In this document: positions 40,490-47,656 of the stretch, one piece after another
How the letters are laid out: every line of letters begins with the position of its first letter
Numbering within the stretch: position 1 is the stretch's first letter
Origin: Salipiger pentaromativorans
GTDB taxonomy: Bacteria; Pseudomonadota; Alphaproteobacteria; Rhodobacterales; Rhodobacteraceae
Assembly: GCF_024721115.1 (NCBI RefSeq)
Contig: NZ_JAMDHK010000014.1
Coordinates: 62,001-126,000, forward strand
DNA: 64,000 nt
Direction: 5' to 3'
Program-made: the position numbers and the translations under genes
Notes under the pieces: model-generated
Told to the model about the DNA's origin: nothing
The model's input: the letters and a program-made list of their open reading frames with translations, nothing else
Databases searched by the model: none

Positions 40490-42099
40490 CCGATCAAGAA
40501 CAACAAGAACTGGGCAAGACGCTCTGGAACATTGCCAACACCCTGCGCGGCGCGATGAACGCGGACGACTTCCGCGATTACATGCTGTCCTTCCTTTTCC
40601 TGCGCTACCTGTCCGACAACTACGAGGCGGCCGCAGAGCGCGAACTTGGGCGCGACTATCCTGCATTGGAAAAGGATGACCGCCGCACGCCTCTGTCCGT
40701 CTGGTATGAACAAAACGAAGGCGACGTCGATGCCTTTGAAGCGCTGATGCGCCGCAAGACACACTATGTGATCAAACCGGAGCACCTTTGGGCCAGCATC
40801 GCCGAAATGGCGCGGGTGGGGCACAATGACCTGCTAACCAAGCTCAAGGCGGGCTTCAAGTTCATCGAGAACGAGTCATTCTCCAGCACCTTCGACGGGC
40901 TGTTTTCCGAGATCAATCTGGACTCGGAAAAGCTGGGCAAGGGGTACACCGAGCGCAACACAAAGCTGTGCAGCATCATCAAGGAGATCGCCAAAGGGTT
41001 GGTCGGGTTCTCGACCGACAACGACACCTTGGGCGATGCCTACGAATACCTGATCGGCGAATTCGCCGCCGGATCGGGCAAGAAGGCAGGCGAGTTTTAC
41101 ACGCCGCAACAAGTCTCAAGCATCTTGTCAGAGATCGTCGCCCTGGATAGCCAAGACCCCGCGCTTGGCAAGAAGGATCACATCGACAGTGTGTTCGATT
41201 TCGCCTGTGGTTCGGGGTCCCTGTTGCTGAACGTGCGTAACCAGCTTGGGCCGCGCGGCATCGGCAAGATCTACGGCCAAGAACGTAACATCACGACCTA
41301 CAACCTAGCCCGGATGAACATGTTGTTGCATGGGGTCAAGGATACCGAGTTCGAGATTTTCCACGGTGACACCCTAACCAATGACTGGGACATGCTGAGG
41401 GAGGCAAATCCCGCCAAGATGCCGCGCTTCGATGCGGTAGTCGCAAACCCGCCCTTCAGCTATCGCTGGGACCCCTCAGAGGCCCTTGGTGAGGATGCAC
41501 GCTTCAAGAACTATGGTCTTGCGCCAAAGTCTGCCGCTGATTTTGCATTTCTCCTCCATGGCTTCCACTACCTCAAAGATGAAGGCACCATGGCGATCAT
41601 CCTGCCGCATGGCGTTTTGTTCAGAGGCGGGGCCGAGGAACGGATCAGAACAAAGCTCCTGAAGGACGGGCATATCGACGCCGTGATCGGCTTGCCTGCG
41701 AACCTTTTCTTCTCGACAGGTATCCCCGTCTGCATTCTGGTGTTGAAGAAGTGCAAGAAATTCGACGACGTCTTGTTCATCAATGCCACGGGGCCGGATC
41801 GGTTCAAGAAGGGCAAGCGTCAGAACCAATTGGCACCTGAGCACATTCGAGACATCATTGAAACGTATCAGTTTCGGAAAGAAGACGACCGCTATTCTCG
41901 GCGGGTTGAGATGGACGAGATCGAAGAAAAGGGCTTCAATCTCAACATTGCCCGGTATGTCAGCATAGCCGAAGCCGAGAAAGAAATTGATCTGATCAAG
42001 ACCAATCAGCGGCTAAAGGGCTTGGAGGAGAAGATCTCGGCGGCGAAGGCGGAACACAATGCGTTTCTTCAGGAACTTGGGCTGCCAGAGTTGCCTTGA
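40486..42099 (+). CDS. hsdM: Type I DNA methyltransferase subunit M (HsdM)
   Basis: The 537-residue N6-adenine methyltransferase has a helical N-terminal domain (LWNIANTLRGAMNADDFRDYMLSFLFLRYLSD), the SAM-binding motif DFACGSGSLL (238-247) and the catalytic motif NPPF (321-324). AGEFYTPQQVSSILSEIV near 201 is typical. It modifies host DNA as M2S and is needed with HsdR for restriction. Unusually it is the last gene of the operon. Its final 31 bases overlap the convergent gene 42069-42749. Confidence 0.95.
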   Translation: MTDQEQQELGKTLWNIANTLRGAMNADDFRDYMLSFLFLRYLSDNYEAAAERELGRDYPALEKDDRRTPLSVWYEQNEGDVDAFEALMRRKTHYVIKPEHLWASIAEMARVGHNDLLTKLKAGFKFIENESFSSTFDGLFSEINLDSEKLGKGYTERNTKLCSIIKEIAKGLVGFSTDNDTLGDAYEYLIGEFAAGSGKKAGEFYTPQQVSSILSEIVALDSQDPALGKKDHIDSVFDFACGSGSLLLNVRNQLGPRGIGKIYGQERNITTYNLARMNMLLHGVKDTEFEIFHGDTLTNDWDMLREANPAKMPRFDAVVANPPFSYRWDPSEALGEDARFKNYGLAPKSAADFAFLLHGFHYLKDEGTMAIILPHGVLFRGGAEERIRTKLLKDGHIDAVIGLPANLFFSTGIPVCILVLKKCKKFDDVLFINATGPDRFKKGKRQNQLAPEHIRDIIETYQFRKEDDRYSRRVEMDEIEEKGFNLNIARYVSIAEAEKEIDLIKTNQRLKGLEEKISAAKAEHNAFLQELGLPELP

Positions 42100-42749
42100 A
42101 GAGTAGCGGCGCGTTTTTTGATCCGCCGCTGACGGAGTTGGCGACGCTTTTCGCTCTCTAGCTGCTTTTCCAATGCCTCTTGTTCCCATTCCACATTTGC
42201 GTGTCCAAGCCATCCGTTCTTGTACATGGCGTCGATGCTTTGCCAGGCCTGATCAACACGATCTTGAACAACGCTATCTTGGTCAGCGCCGAAGTGCTTC
42301 AGCTCGAAGCCAATCTCAATAATGTCATCTTGTGCGTCAAATAGATCATACAGATTTTTCTTTTGAAAATACCTTGTCGCTTCGAGAAGGCGTTGAAATA
42401 TGGCCGATTTTATGTGTCGAGGGACAGGGTCGGGTTTGACGTTGAAGAGCGAGTGCAGTTCAGTGTCACCGCGTAGCAGGATCTTGGAAATGAGGGCTCC
42501 GGGCACATCACGAATGCCGGCCTCGTAATCCCGTATCGACTTTTCAGAGTAACCGAACTCGCACCCGAACCGGGCTTGGGTCAGTCCTAAAAATTTGCGA
42601 TATGCCTTTAGGCCCGCCGCAAGGTCCAGTCCTCGGCGGGCCTCCTTGCGGGCTTCAGTGGCATCTTGTTGCCAGATATCCCTCTGTTGCTGACGAGTCT
42701 TCTGGCGCTGCCGACGCGTGTGCCAGCCTTGGTGGTGGGAGGAGGACAT
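42069..42749 (-). CDS. Helix-turn-helix protein of unknown function convergent with hsdM
   Basis: The 226-residue protein has a glutamine/arginine-rich N-terminus (TRRQRQKTRQQQRDIWQQ), then an XRE-like helix-turn-helix (LAAGLKAYRKFLGLTQARFGCEFGYSEKSIRDYEAG, about residues 43-78), and a helical C-terminal domain ending in a basic tail. The final codons overlap the hsdM 3' end by 31 bases on the opposite strand, so the two messages are mutually antisense there. It could regulate the element; no known family name applies. The start at 42749 follows a region with TAGAAT, a possible -10 box on the minus strand. Confidence 0.72.
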   Translation of the reverse strand: MSSSHHQGWHTRRQRQKTRQQQRDIWQQDATEARKEARRGLDLAAGLKAYRKFLGLTQARFGCEFGYSEKSIRDYEAGIRDVPGALISKILLRGDTELHSLFNVKPDPVPRHIKSAIFQRLLEATRYFQKKNLYDLFDAQDDIIEIGFELKHFGADQDSVVQDRVDQAWQSIDAMYKNGWLGHANVEWEQEALEKQLESEKRRQLRQRRIKKRAATLQGNSGSPSS

Positions 42750-42885
42750 GTTGAACTTTCATACCTTTAGCAAATAGGCAGTATTCTACCGTTTTTAAGC
42801 TTGAGTGAAAAGACACGCTGACAATTCTGGACTTGTGATGCTTGACCGCAAAAACGTGTAGTTACATGCAGTTCAGGAGGCGTAC

Positions 42886-43107
42886 ATGCAGACAGTTGTG
42901 GATGGAGCCAAAACGCCGGAAGAGTGGTGCGCAATGCTGCGGCAGCAAGGTGCGCACGTTTCGGCGCGAACGTTGCGGGCAAAGGCGCGTGAAACGGGAC
43001 AATACCTGTCACTGGGCCGCGCAATGCTTTTGAATCCCAAGCATTTAGCAGTGCTGTTGCAGCCAGAAGCAGAAGCTGTTCCCTTAGAGGAGGGCGGCCA
43101 TGATTGA
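42886..43107 (+). CDS. Small helix-turn-helix protein, excisionase-like (1)
   Basis: The 73-residue protein starts MQTVVDGAKTPEEWCAMLRQQGAHVSARTLRAKARETGQYLSLGRAMLL. It has a compact MerR/AlpA-like helix-turn-helix pattern (EEWCAMLRQQGAHVSARTLRAKA then a beta hairpin LSLGRAMLL). It is one of two small genes immediately upstream of the integrase and overlaps the next one by eight bases. AGGAGG precedes the ATG by six bases. Recombination directionality factor is the natural role by size and position. Confidence 0.65.
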   Translation: MQTVVDGAKTPEEWCAMLRQQGAHVSARTLRAKARETGQYLSLGRAMLLNPKHLAVLLQPEAEAVPLEEGGHD

Positions 43108-43345
43108 GTTGGTCACTGGTGAGGAGCTGGCCCAGTCGCTCGGTTATTCCGGCGTGAACAACGCGTTCCGGGATTGGTGTAGCCAAATGCGCATTACCCC
43201 AGTGCCTGGCCGACGCGGGTTTTACGACCCTAAGTTGGTCCGCGCTCGATTAGACGAAGCTCAAGGGTTGGTCCGTCAGGACATGGCTGGCCCAGGCAAA
43301 GAAAGTTTCGTCGCGATCAGGAGAGCGCGACGTGGCAAGAATTGA
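43100..43345 (+). CDS. Small DNA-binding-type protein upstream of integrase, excisionase-like (2)
   Basis: The 81-residue protein has a predicted helix-turn-helix (MIELVTGEELAQSLGYSGVNNAFRDWCSQMRITPVPGRRGFYDPKLVRARLDEAQG), the layout of AlpA/Xis helix-turn-helix-wing proteins, followed by a basic tail (IRRARRGKN). It overlaps the preceding gene by eight bases and the integrase by 14 bases, so all three are translated together. It may act with the neighbouring protein in excision. The individual role is inferred. Confidence 0.65.
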   Translation: MIELVTGEELAQSLGYSGVNNAFRDWCSQMRITPVPGRRGFYDPKLVRARLDEAQGLVRQDMAGPGKESFVAIRRARRGKN

Positions 43346-44417
43346 ATTGAAAGGCGTACACCGTGTCAGGCGCAAGCTGGCGAATGGCACGTATCGAGAG
43401 CGGCATTATGCTTGGCGCGGCGGTCCTTGCTTCTGGTCAAGCGATATGAGCTTTCCAAAGCATGGGGTTGAGTACATTGCGGCCTTTTCGACCCATGCGG
43501 CGAGACCGACCGAGCCGCGCAACTTTACAAAGACTGTTGTTGATCAGTTCCTCGACTCCGCCGAGTTCCTCAGCACGAAGCCGCGTACCCAGAAAGACTA
43601 CAAAAAATGGATGCTGCGATTTCAGGAAGAGTTCTCTGACGACCCGTTTGCCATGTTCGCCGAGCCGGAGTCGCGCGGTGAGGTATCTGAATGGCGGCAA
43701 CAGTGGGCGCACTCGCCCAAACAGTTCGATTATTGCGGAACGGTTGTTACGAGGTTCCTGAACTGGGCTGAGAACAACGGTAAGATCAGCCGCCACTTCT
43801 GCCACAAGTTGCCAAAGGTCTATGAGGCGGATCGGGCCGAGATTGTCTGGACACCCGCCGACGTTGATCTCTTTTGCCGAGCTGCCCCCGAATACGCTCG
43901 CCGCATACTGATTTGTGCCTGTGAAACGGGGTTGCGCCCCGGCGATCTGGCGGGGCTCAACCGTGGGCACATTCACGAGACGCGACATGGTCGAAGGTTG
44001 CGCGTGCGTACGAACAAGCGCAGCAAGATCGCGACAATTCCAGTATCCCAAAAGCTCGCAGCATTGTTGGATGCGACGCCAAGTGACCGAATGCTGATCC
44101 TCGTGGGGGACAAGGGGCAAAAGCTCGATGCGGAGAGCGCTTCAAAGGCGGTGAGCCGATGGCGCAACCGTATCCCAGAGCTGACGCCTGAGGCCAAGGG
44201 GTTCGATCTTCGGCTCTACGACGCGCGCGGCACGGCGGCAACGCGGCTGCTGGAGGCGGGGCTGGGGCTGAACGATATCGCGTCATACATGGGCTGGAGC
44301 ATTCGCTACGCCAGCCAAGTCATCGAGCATTATGCGGTGATTTCCGAAGACGAAACTGACCGTGTGAAGCGGGCGCTGGAAGCTGCCCAGAAGGCAAAAA
44401 ATGGAACAAAACTGTAA
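43332..44417 (+). CDS. int: Tyrosine-type site-specific integrase
   Basis: The 361-residue recombinase has an N-terminal arm/core-binding region (SAM-like domain about residues 62-155: RNFTKTVVDQFLDSAEFL) and a catalytic domain. R202 lies in CETGLRPGDLAGLN, a lysine candidate is in TNKRSK (229/232), the DxxR-box R299 lies in LRLYDARGTAATRLLEAG, W322 replaces the usual second His in SYMGWS, and the nucleophile is Y334 in IEHYAVI. The first box histidine is replaced by Y296. It sits 62 bases from attR and the tRNA-Cys CCA end, so it mediates this integration. Confidence 0.93.
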   Translation: MARIELKGVHRVRRKLANGTYRERHYAWRGGPCFWSSDMSFPKHGVEYIAAFSTHAARPTEPRNFTKTVVDQFLDSAEFLSTKPRTQKDYKKWMLRFQEEFSDDPFAMFAEPESRGEVSEWRQQWAHSPKQFDYCGTVVTRFLNWAENNGKISRHFCHKLPKVYEADRAEIVWTPADVDLFCRAAPEYARRILICACETGLRPGDLAGLNRGHIHETRHGRRLRVRTNKRSKIATIPVSQKLAALLDATPSDRMLILVGDKGQKLDAESASKAVSRWRNRIPELTPEAKGFDLRLYDARGTAATRLLEAGLGLNDIASYMGWSIRYASQVIEHYAVISEDETDRVKRALEAAQKAKNGTKL

Positions 44418-44431
44418 ACCGACCTGTAAAC
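44412..44431 (+). promoter_or_regulatory. Two CTGTAAAC boxes inside the right end (candidate integrase arm sites)
   Basis: CTGTAAAC occurs at 44412-44419 (overlapping the integrase stop codon) and 44424-44431, four bases apart. They match the pair inside the left end (27242 and 27295), all in the same orientation. Confidence 0.5.
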
Positions 44432-44479
44432 GGTCGCACTCTCAAGGAGGCTATGATGACGCAAGTGCTTGAAAGTAAA

Positions 44480-44527
44480 TGGAGGCGAGTACCGGAATCG
44501 AACCGGTGTACACGGATTTGCAATCCG
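44480..44527 (-). repeat. attR: core repeat within intact tRNA-Cys
   Basis: The 48 bases match attL exactly and lie inside the tRNA-Cys gene, from the CCA end through the T arm to the anticodon arm. Integration thus regenerated a complete tRNA. Confidence 0.92.
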
Positions 44528-44553
44528 CTGCGTCACCACTCCGCCAACTCGCC
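44480..44553 (-). tRNA. tRNA-Cys (anticodon GCA), integration target
   Basis: On the minus strand the acceptor GGCGAGT (44553-44547) pairs with ACTCGCC, followed by discriminator T and an encoded CCA. The anticodon arm contains TTGCAAA with GCA. The T arm is CCGG-TTCGATT-CCGG. The tRNA is intact at the right boundary of the element; a 3' fragment remains at 27165-27212. Confidence 0.95.
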
Positions 44554-44564
44554 AGAGCTGCGCC

Positions 44565-44593
44565 TCTCTAGGGCGTGGCGCGGCGCGCGTCAA
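44565..44593 (-). promoter_or_regulatory. Promoter of tRNA-Cys
   Basis: On the minus strand TTGACG (44593-44588) and TAGAGA (44570-44565) are 17 bases apart, 12 bases upstream of the tRNA 5' end. It lies on the chromosomal side, so the element does not disturb it. Confidence 0.6.
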
Positions 44594-44666
44594 GCGGGAA
44601 CCGGAACCTTGTGAGGACGCAGCGCGTTAAAGCCATGACGACCGACAACAGACGGGAGATTCGACC

Positions 44667-45011
44667 ATGGCACAGACATCCGCAAATGGCGCCGGCAAAG
44701 GCGCGGATCCGGTGCAGCGCGACATCGACGCGCTGAGCGATCAGATCGCCGCCCTGCGGGGAGATCTGTCCTCGCTGGCCGAGCTGGTCGGCGAGATCGG
44801 ACAGCGCCGCGGCAAGGCCGCGCGCGAGGCGCTTGAAACCCGGGCACAGGATCTGCGCGGGCAGGGCGAAGAGGCGCTGCGCGACGCCGGCCGGAAAGTC
44901 GCCGAGATCGAAGACGGCGCCGCCGAGCGCATCCGTGCGACGCCGTTCCAGGCGATGGGGCTCGCGGCGGCGGCTGGCTTTCTCGTGGGCTATCTCGGCG
45001 CGCGCAGATAG
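44667..45011 (+). CDS. DUF883/ElaB-YqjD-type ribosome- or membrane-associated protein
   Basis: The 114-residue protein has a long amphipathic helix (about residues 15-90: DALSDQIAALRGDLSSLAELVGEIGQRRGKAAREALE) and a C-terminal hydrophobic anchor with the glycine pattern ATPFQAMGLAAAAGFLVGYLGARR. This C-terminal motif is the hallmark of the ElaB/YqjD (DUF883) family, membrane-anchored proteins linked to stationary-phase ribosome binding in E. coli. It is seven bases upstream of the next membrane-protein gene, with which it is probably cotranscribed. Confidence 0.85.
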   Translation: MAQTSANGAGKGADPVQRDIDALSDQIAALRGDLSSLAELVGEIGQRRGKAAREALETRAQDLRGQGEEALRDAGRKVAEIEDGAAERIRATPFQAMGLAAAAGFLVGYLGARR

Positions 45012-45018
45012 GCCCACT

Positions 45019-45324
45019 ATGCTTCAGGACATCGAAACATGGCTGCTGACGGGCAGGCGCCGGCTGGCCGGGGCGCTCTGCCTGGCCGTTGCCGCCGCCT
45101 TCCTGACCGTGGCGGCATGGGGCGTTCTGGCCGCCGCCCATGGCACCGAGGTCGCGGCGCTTGTCCTCGGTCTGTGTTATGCGGTGCCGGGTGCGTTGCT
45201 GCTCGTGCTGCCGGTCCGGGCGCGTCCCAGACCCGCGCCCGCCGCGTCGGGGGCGCTGCTCGATGCGTTTCTCGCGGGGCGCGCGGCGGGCCATGCGATG
45301 CATGGCGGCCGACGGGCGCGATGA
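45019..45324 (+). CDS. Small two-helix membrane protein, holin-superfamily III-like (DUF1469 type)
   Basis: The 101-residue protein starts MLQDIETWLLTGRRRLAGALCLAV and has two transmembrane helices (LAGALCLAVAAAFLTVAAWGVLAAA and VAALVLGLCYAVPGALLLVLPV), followed by a basic tail. A DUF883 protein followed by a two-helix DUF1469-like protein is a common pair (YqjD/YqjE). The function is not known beyond membrane association. The seven-base spacing indicates one operon. Confidence 0.75.
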   Translation: MLQDIETWLLTGRRRLAGALCLAVAAAFLTVAAWGVLAAAHGTEVAALVLGLCYAVPGALLLVLPVRARPRPAPAASGALLDAFLAGRAAGHAMHGGRRAR

Positions 45325-45451
45325 CCGGCTTTCGGGCGCTCCGCCGGTTTCCGGCGGGGGCCGCGGCATTTGTGAGCGCCTGAGACATTGCGGCCTCGGA
45401 ACAAGTGTGGCACAACCGGATCAGTCGATACTGAACGGAAGAGTTTAGCAG

Positions 45452-46102
45452 ATGACCGACTTCGCCACGCGCCGCCGGATGATGGTGGATACGCAGGTCC
45501 GGCCCTCGGATGTCACCAAGTTCCCGATCATCGAGGCCATGCTGAAAATTCCGCGCGAAGCCTTCGTGCCGGACGCACGGCGCGAGGCCGCCTATGCCGG
45601 ACGCAATGTGCGCCTTGCAGACGGTCGCGTGGTGCTGGAGCCGCGCACATTGGCCAAGATGCTCGATGCGCTCAACCTCGACAATGATGACCTCGTGCTC
45701 GATCTGGGCAGCGGCCTGGGCTACTCCGCGGCTGTGATCGCGCGGATTGCCGAGGCGGTAGTCGCCGTCGAGGAAGACGAGGCGCTGGCCGAAGAGGCGC
45801 AGGCGCTTCTGGGCGAGCATGCCGACAATGTGATTCTGCACACCGGCCCGTTGGCCGCGGGCGCGGCCGAGCACGGCCCCTATGACGCGATCGTGATCGA
45901 GGGCGGGGTCGGAGAGCTGCCGGCGGCGATCGCCGATCAGCTCAAGGATGGCGGCCGGATCGCCTGCCTGTTCATGGACGGGGCGCTTGGCACGGTCCGG
46001 ATCGGCTGGAAGATCGACGGTGCGATCACCTGGCGCTTCGCGTTCAACGCGGCAGCGCCGGTACTTCCGGGTTTTGAAAAAGAAGTGGCCTTCGCGCTCT
46101 GA
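45452..46102 (+). CDS. pcm: Protein-L-isoaspartate O-methyltransferase-family protein (Pcm-like)
   Basis: The 216-residue SAM-dependent methyltransferase has [30 protein letters not shown] at its start. [16 protein letters not shown] near residue 60 corresponds to the Pcm substrate-facing helix. [29 protein letters not shown] (about residues 82-110) binds SAM, and [14 protein letters not shown] is motif II. It lacks the characteristic isoaspartyl-methyltransferase motif around the catalytic Ser, as do other alphaproteobacterial members, so the substrate may differ. It is 39 bases upstream of the tolC-like gene. Confidence 0.85.
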   Translation: MTDFATRRRMMVDTQVRPSDVTKFPIIEAMLKIPREAFVPDARREAAYAGRNVRLADGRVVLEPRTLAKMLDALNLDNDDLVLDLGSGLGYSAAVIARIAEAVVAVEEDEALAEEAQALLGEHADNVILHTGPLAAGAAEHGPYDAIVIEGGVGELPAAIADQLKDGGRIACLFMDGALGTVRIGWKIDGAITWRFAFNAAAPVLPGFEKEVAFAL

Positions 46103-46140
46103 GGCGCGAACAGGCGGCAATCGGGCAGAGGGAGCCAGTC

Positions 46141-47586
46141 ATGGCGCGCAGGACGGTGTTCGGAATGATGGCGGGGCTTTGCTTCGCGGCGGTATCGACG
46201 GTGCCGGCTTCGGCCGAAACCTTGGCGAGCGCGCTCTCCAGCGCCTATGTCACCAGCGGGCTGCTGGATCAGAACCGCGCGGTGTTGCGGGCCGCCGACG
46301 AAGACGTCGCCCAGGCCGTCGCCTCGCTGCGTCCGGTGCTGAGCTGGTCCGGGAACGTGACGCGCAGCTATGGGTCGCAGCGCAGCCTCGAGTCGCAGAC
46401 AAGCTATGTCGGTCTGGTGCCGGTCACCACCACCGACTGGGTCTGGCGCGGAAGCACCAGCACCACCGCCACCGCCAGTCTTCTGGCATCGCTGACGGTT
46501 TATGCGGGCGGATCGCGGGTCATGGGCTTTCACGCCGCCCGCGAGGCGGTTCTGGCGACCCGCGCGGCGCTTGTCTCGGTCGAGCAGCAGGTTCTTTATA
46601 ACGGCGTCTCGGCCTTCATGGAGATGCGCCGGGCCACCGAAACCGTGGCGCTGCGCCGCAACAACGTGCGGGTGATCAACGAAGAGCTGCGCGCCGCGCG
46701 CGACCGGTTCGAGGTGGGCGAGGTGACCCGCACCGACGTGGCCGCCGCGGAGGCGCGCCTTGCCGCCGCGCGCAGCGCCCTGGCCGCCGCCGAAGGCGAG
46801 CTGATGGTGAATCGCGAAACCTACAAGGCGGTGATCGGGCATTACCCGAACGGTCTGGTGACGCCGCGCAGCCTGCCGCGTCTGCCCGGCGGGGTCGAGA
46901 CCGCCAAGGCACAGGCGCTGCGCGATCATCCCAACATGATTCAGCTCAAGCATGTGGTTGCGGCCAACGAGCTGGGCATCGACATCGCCAAGGCCCGGAT
47001 GGAGCCGACCGTCACCGTGCAGGGAAGCTGGGGCGTCACCGAATCCTTCGATTCGAAATCCGCCTCGCGGGGCGGCTCGGTGGCGATCGGCGTCACGGGA
47101 CCGATCTATCAGGGCGGGGCGCTCGCCTCGGGCGTGCGGCAGGCGATGGCCGACCGAGACGCCGCCCGTGCGCAGCTTTACACCGAGGGTCAGACGGTCG
47201 AGCAGAATGTCGGCAGCGCCTATGCGCAGCTCGGCATCTATCAGGCTTCGCTGCGGTCTTCGCAGGAACAGGTGCGCGCCGCGCAGGTGGCCTTCAACGG
47301 CATCCGCGAAGAGGCGACCCTGGGCGCCCGTACCACGCTGGATGTGCTCGATGCCGAGCAGGAACTGCTCGACGCCCGCGCCGCGCTGATCTCGTCGCAG
47401 GTCGATGAGACGCTGGCGGCCTATGCGGTGCTGGCCTCGGTGGGGCAGTTGACCGCCCAGGCGCTGGCGCTCGAAGTGCCGCGTTACGATCCGGCGGAGT
47501 ATTACAACCTCGTCAAGACGGCTCCGGTGAAGTCCCAGCAGGGCGAAGATCTCGAGCGTGTCCTTCGTGCCCTCGGGAAAAACTAG
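46141..47586 (+). CDS. tolC: TolC-family outer-membrane efflux/type I secretion protein
   Basis: The 481-residue outer-membrane channel protein has a signal peptide (ending ASAE near residue 27). There are two repeats of the TolC fold: the first coiled coil includes LVSVEQQVLYNGVSAFMEMRRATETVALRRNNVRVINEELRAARDRFEVGEVTRTDVAAAEARLAAARSALA (about 140-220). The second includes TEGQTVEQNVGSAYAQLGIYQASLRSSQEQVRAAQVAFNGIREEATLGARTTLDVLDAEQELLDARAAL (about 345-415). It would work with a periplasmic adaptor and inner-membrane pump encoded elsewhere. It follows pcm in the same orientation. Confidence 0.93.
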   Translation: MARRTVFGMMAGLCFAAVSTVPASAETLASALSSAYVTSGLLDQNRAVLRAADEDVAQAVASLRPVLSWSGNVTRSYGSQRSLESQTSYVGLVPVTTTDWVWRGSTSTTATASLLASLTVYAGGSRVMGFHAAREAVLATRAALVSVEQQVLYNGVSAFMEMRRATETVALRRNNVRVINEELRAARDRFEVGEVTRTDVAAAEARLAAARSALAAAEGELMVNRETYKAVIGHYPNGLVTPRSLPRLPGGVETAKAQALRDHPNMIQLKHVVAANELGIDIAKARMEPTVTVQGSWGVTESFDSKSASRGGSVAIGVTGPIYQGGALASGVRQAMADRDAARAQLYTEGQTVEQNVGSAYAQLGIYQASLRSSQEQVRAAQVAFNGIREEATLGARTTLDVLDAEQELLDARAALISSQVDETLAAYAVLASVGQLTAQALALEVPRYDPAEYYNLVKTAPVKSQQGEDLERVLRALGKN

Positions 47587-47656
47587 GGTTTTCCACATCG
47601 GTTGTTTGGAATCGCGCCTCGGGCTACAGTTTCCCCGAGGCAAGAGTGGGAATTGA

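Larger units (their letters stand above)
27165..44527. mobile_element. Integrative and probably mobilizable element in tRNA-Cys
   Basis: About 17.4 kb is bounded by 48-bp direct repeats of the tRNA-Cys 3' part (27165-27212 and 44480-44527). A tyrosine recombinase and two small DNA-binding-type proteins sit beside the intact tRNA. The left half has a MobV-type relaxase, a membrane coiled-coil partner and a candidate oriT. There are no mating-pore genes, so transfer would need a helper. Cargo is an AAA+/DUF4143 ATPase, a six-gene operon of unknown function, an XRE regulator and a type I restriction operon with a PrrC-like gene. Its base composition is visibly more AT-rich than the flanks. Confidence 0.88.

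Noticed and set aside
27165-44527. Insertion sequence or prophage
   Set aside because: No transposase or phage structural, packaging or lysis genes are present, and the ends are tRNA-derived repeats rather than terminal inverted repeats.
44451-44610. Frame with AAGGAGG and ATG reading through tRNA-Cys in antisense
   Set aside because: It runs across the tRNA on the opposite strand, so coding is unlikely; the good ribosome-binding-like sequence is probably chance or a leftover.
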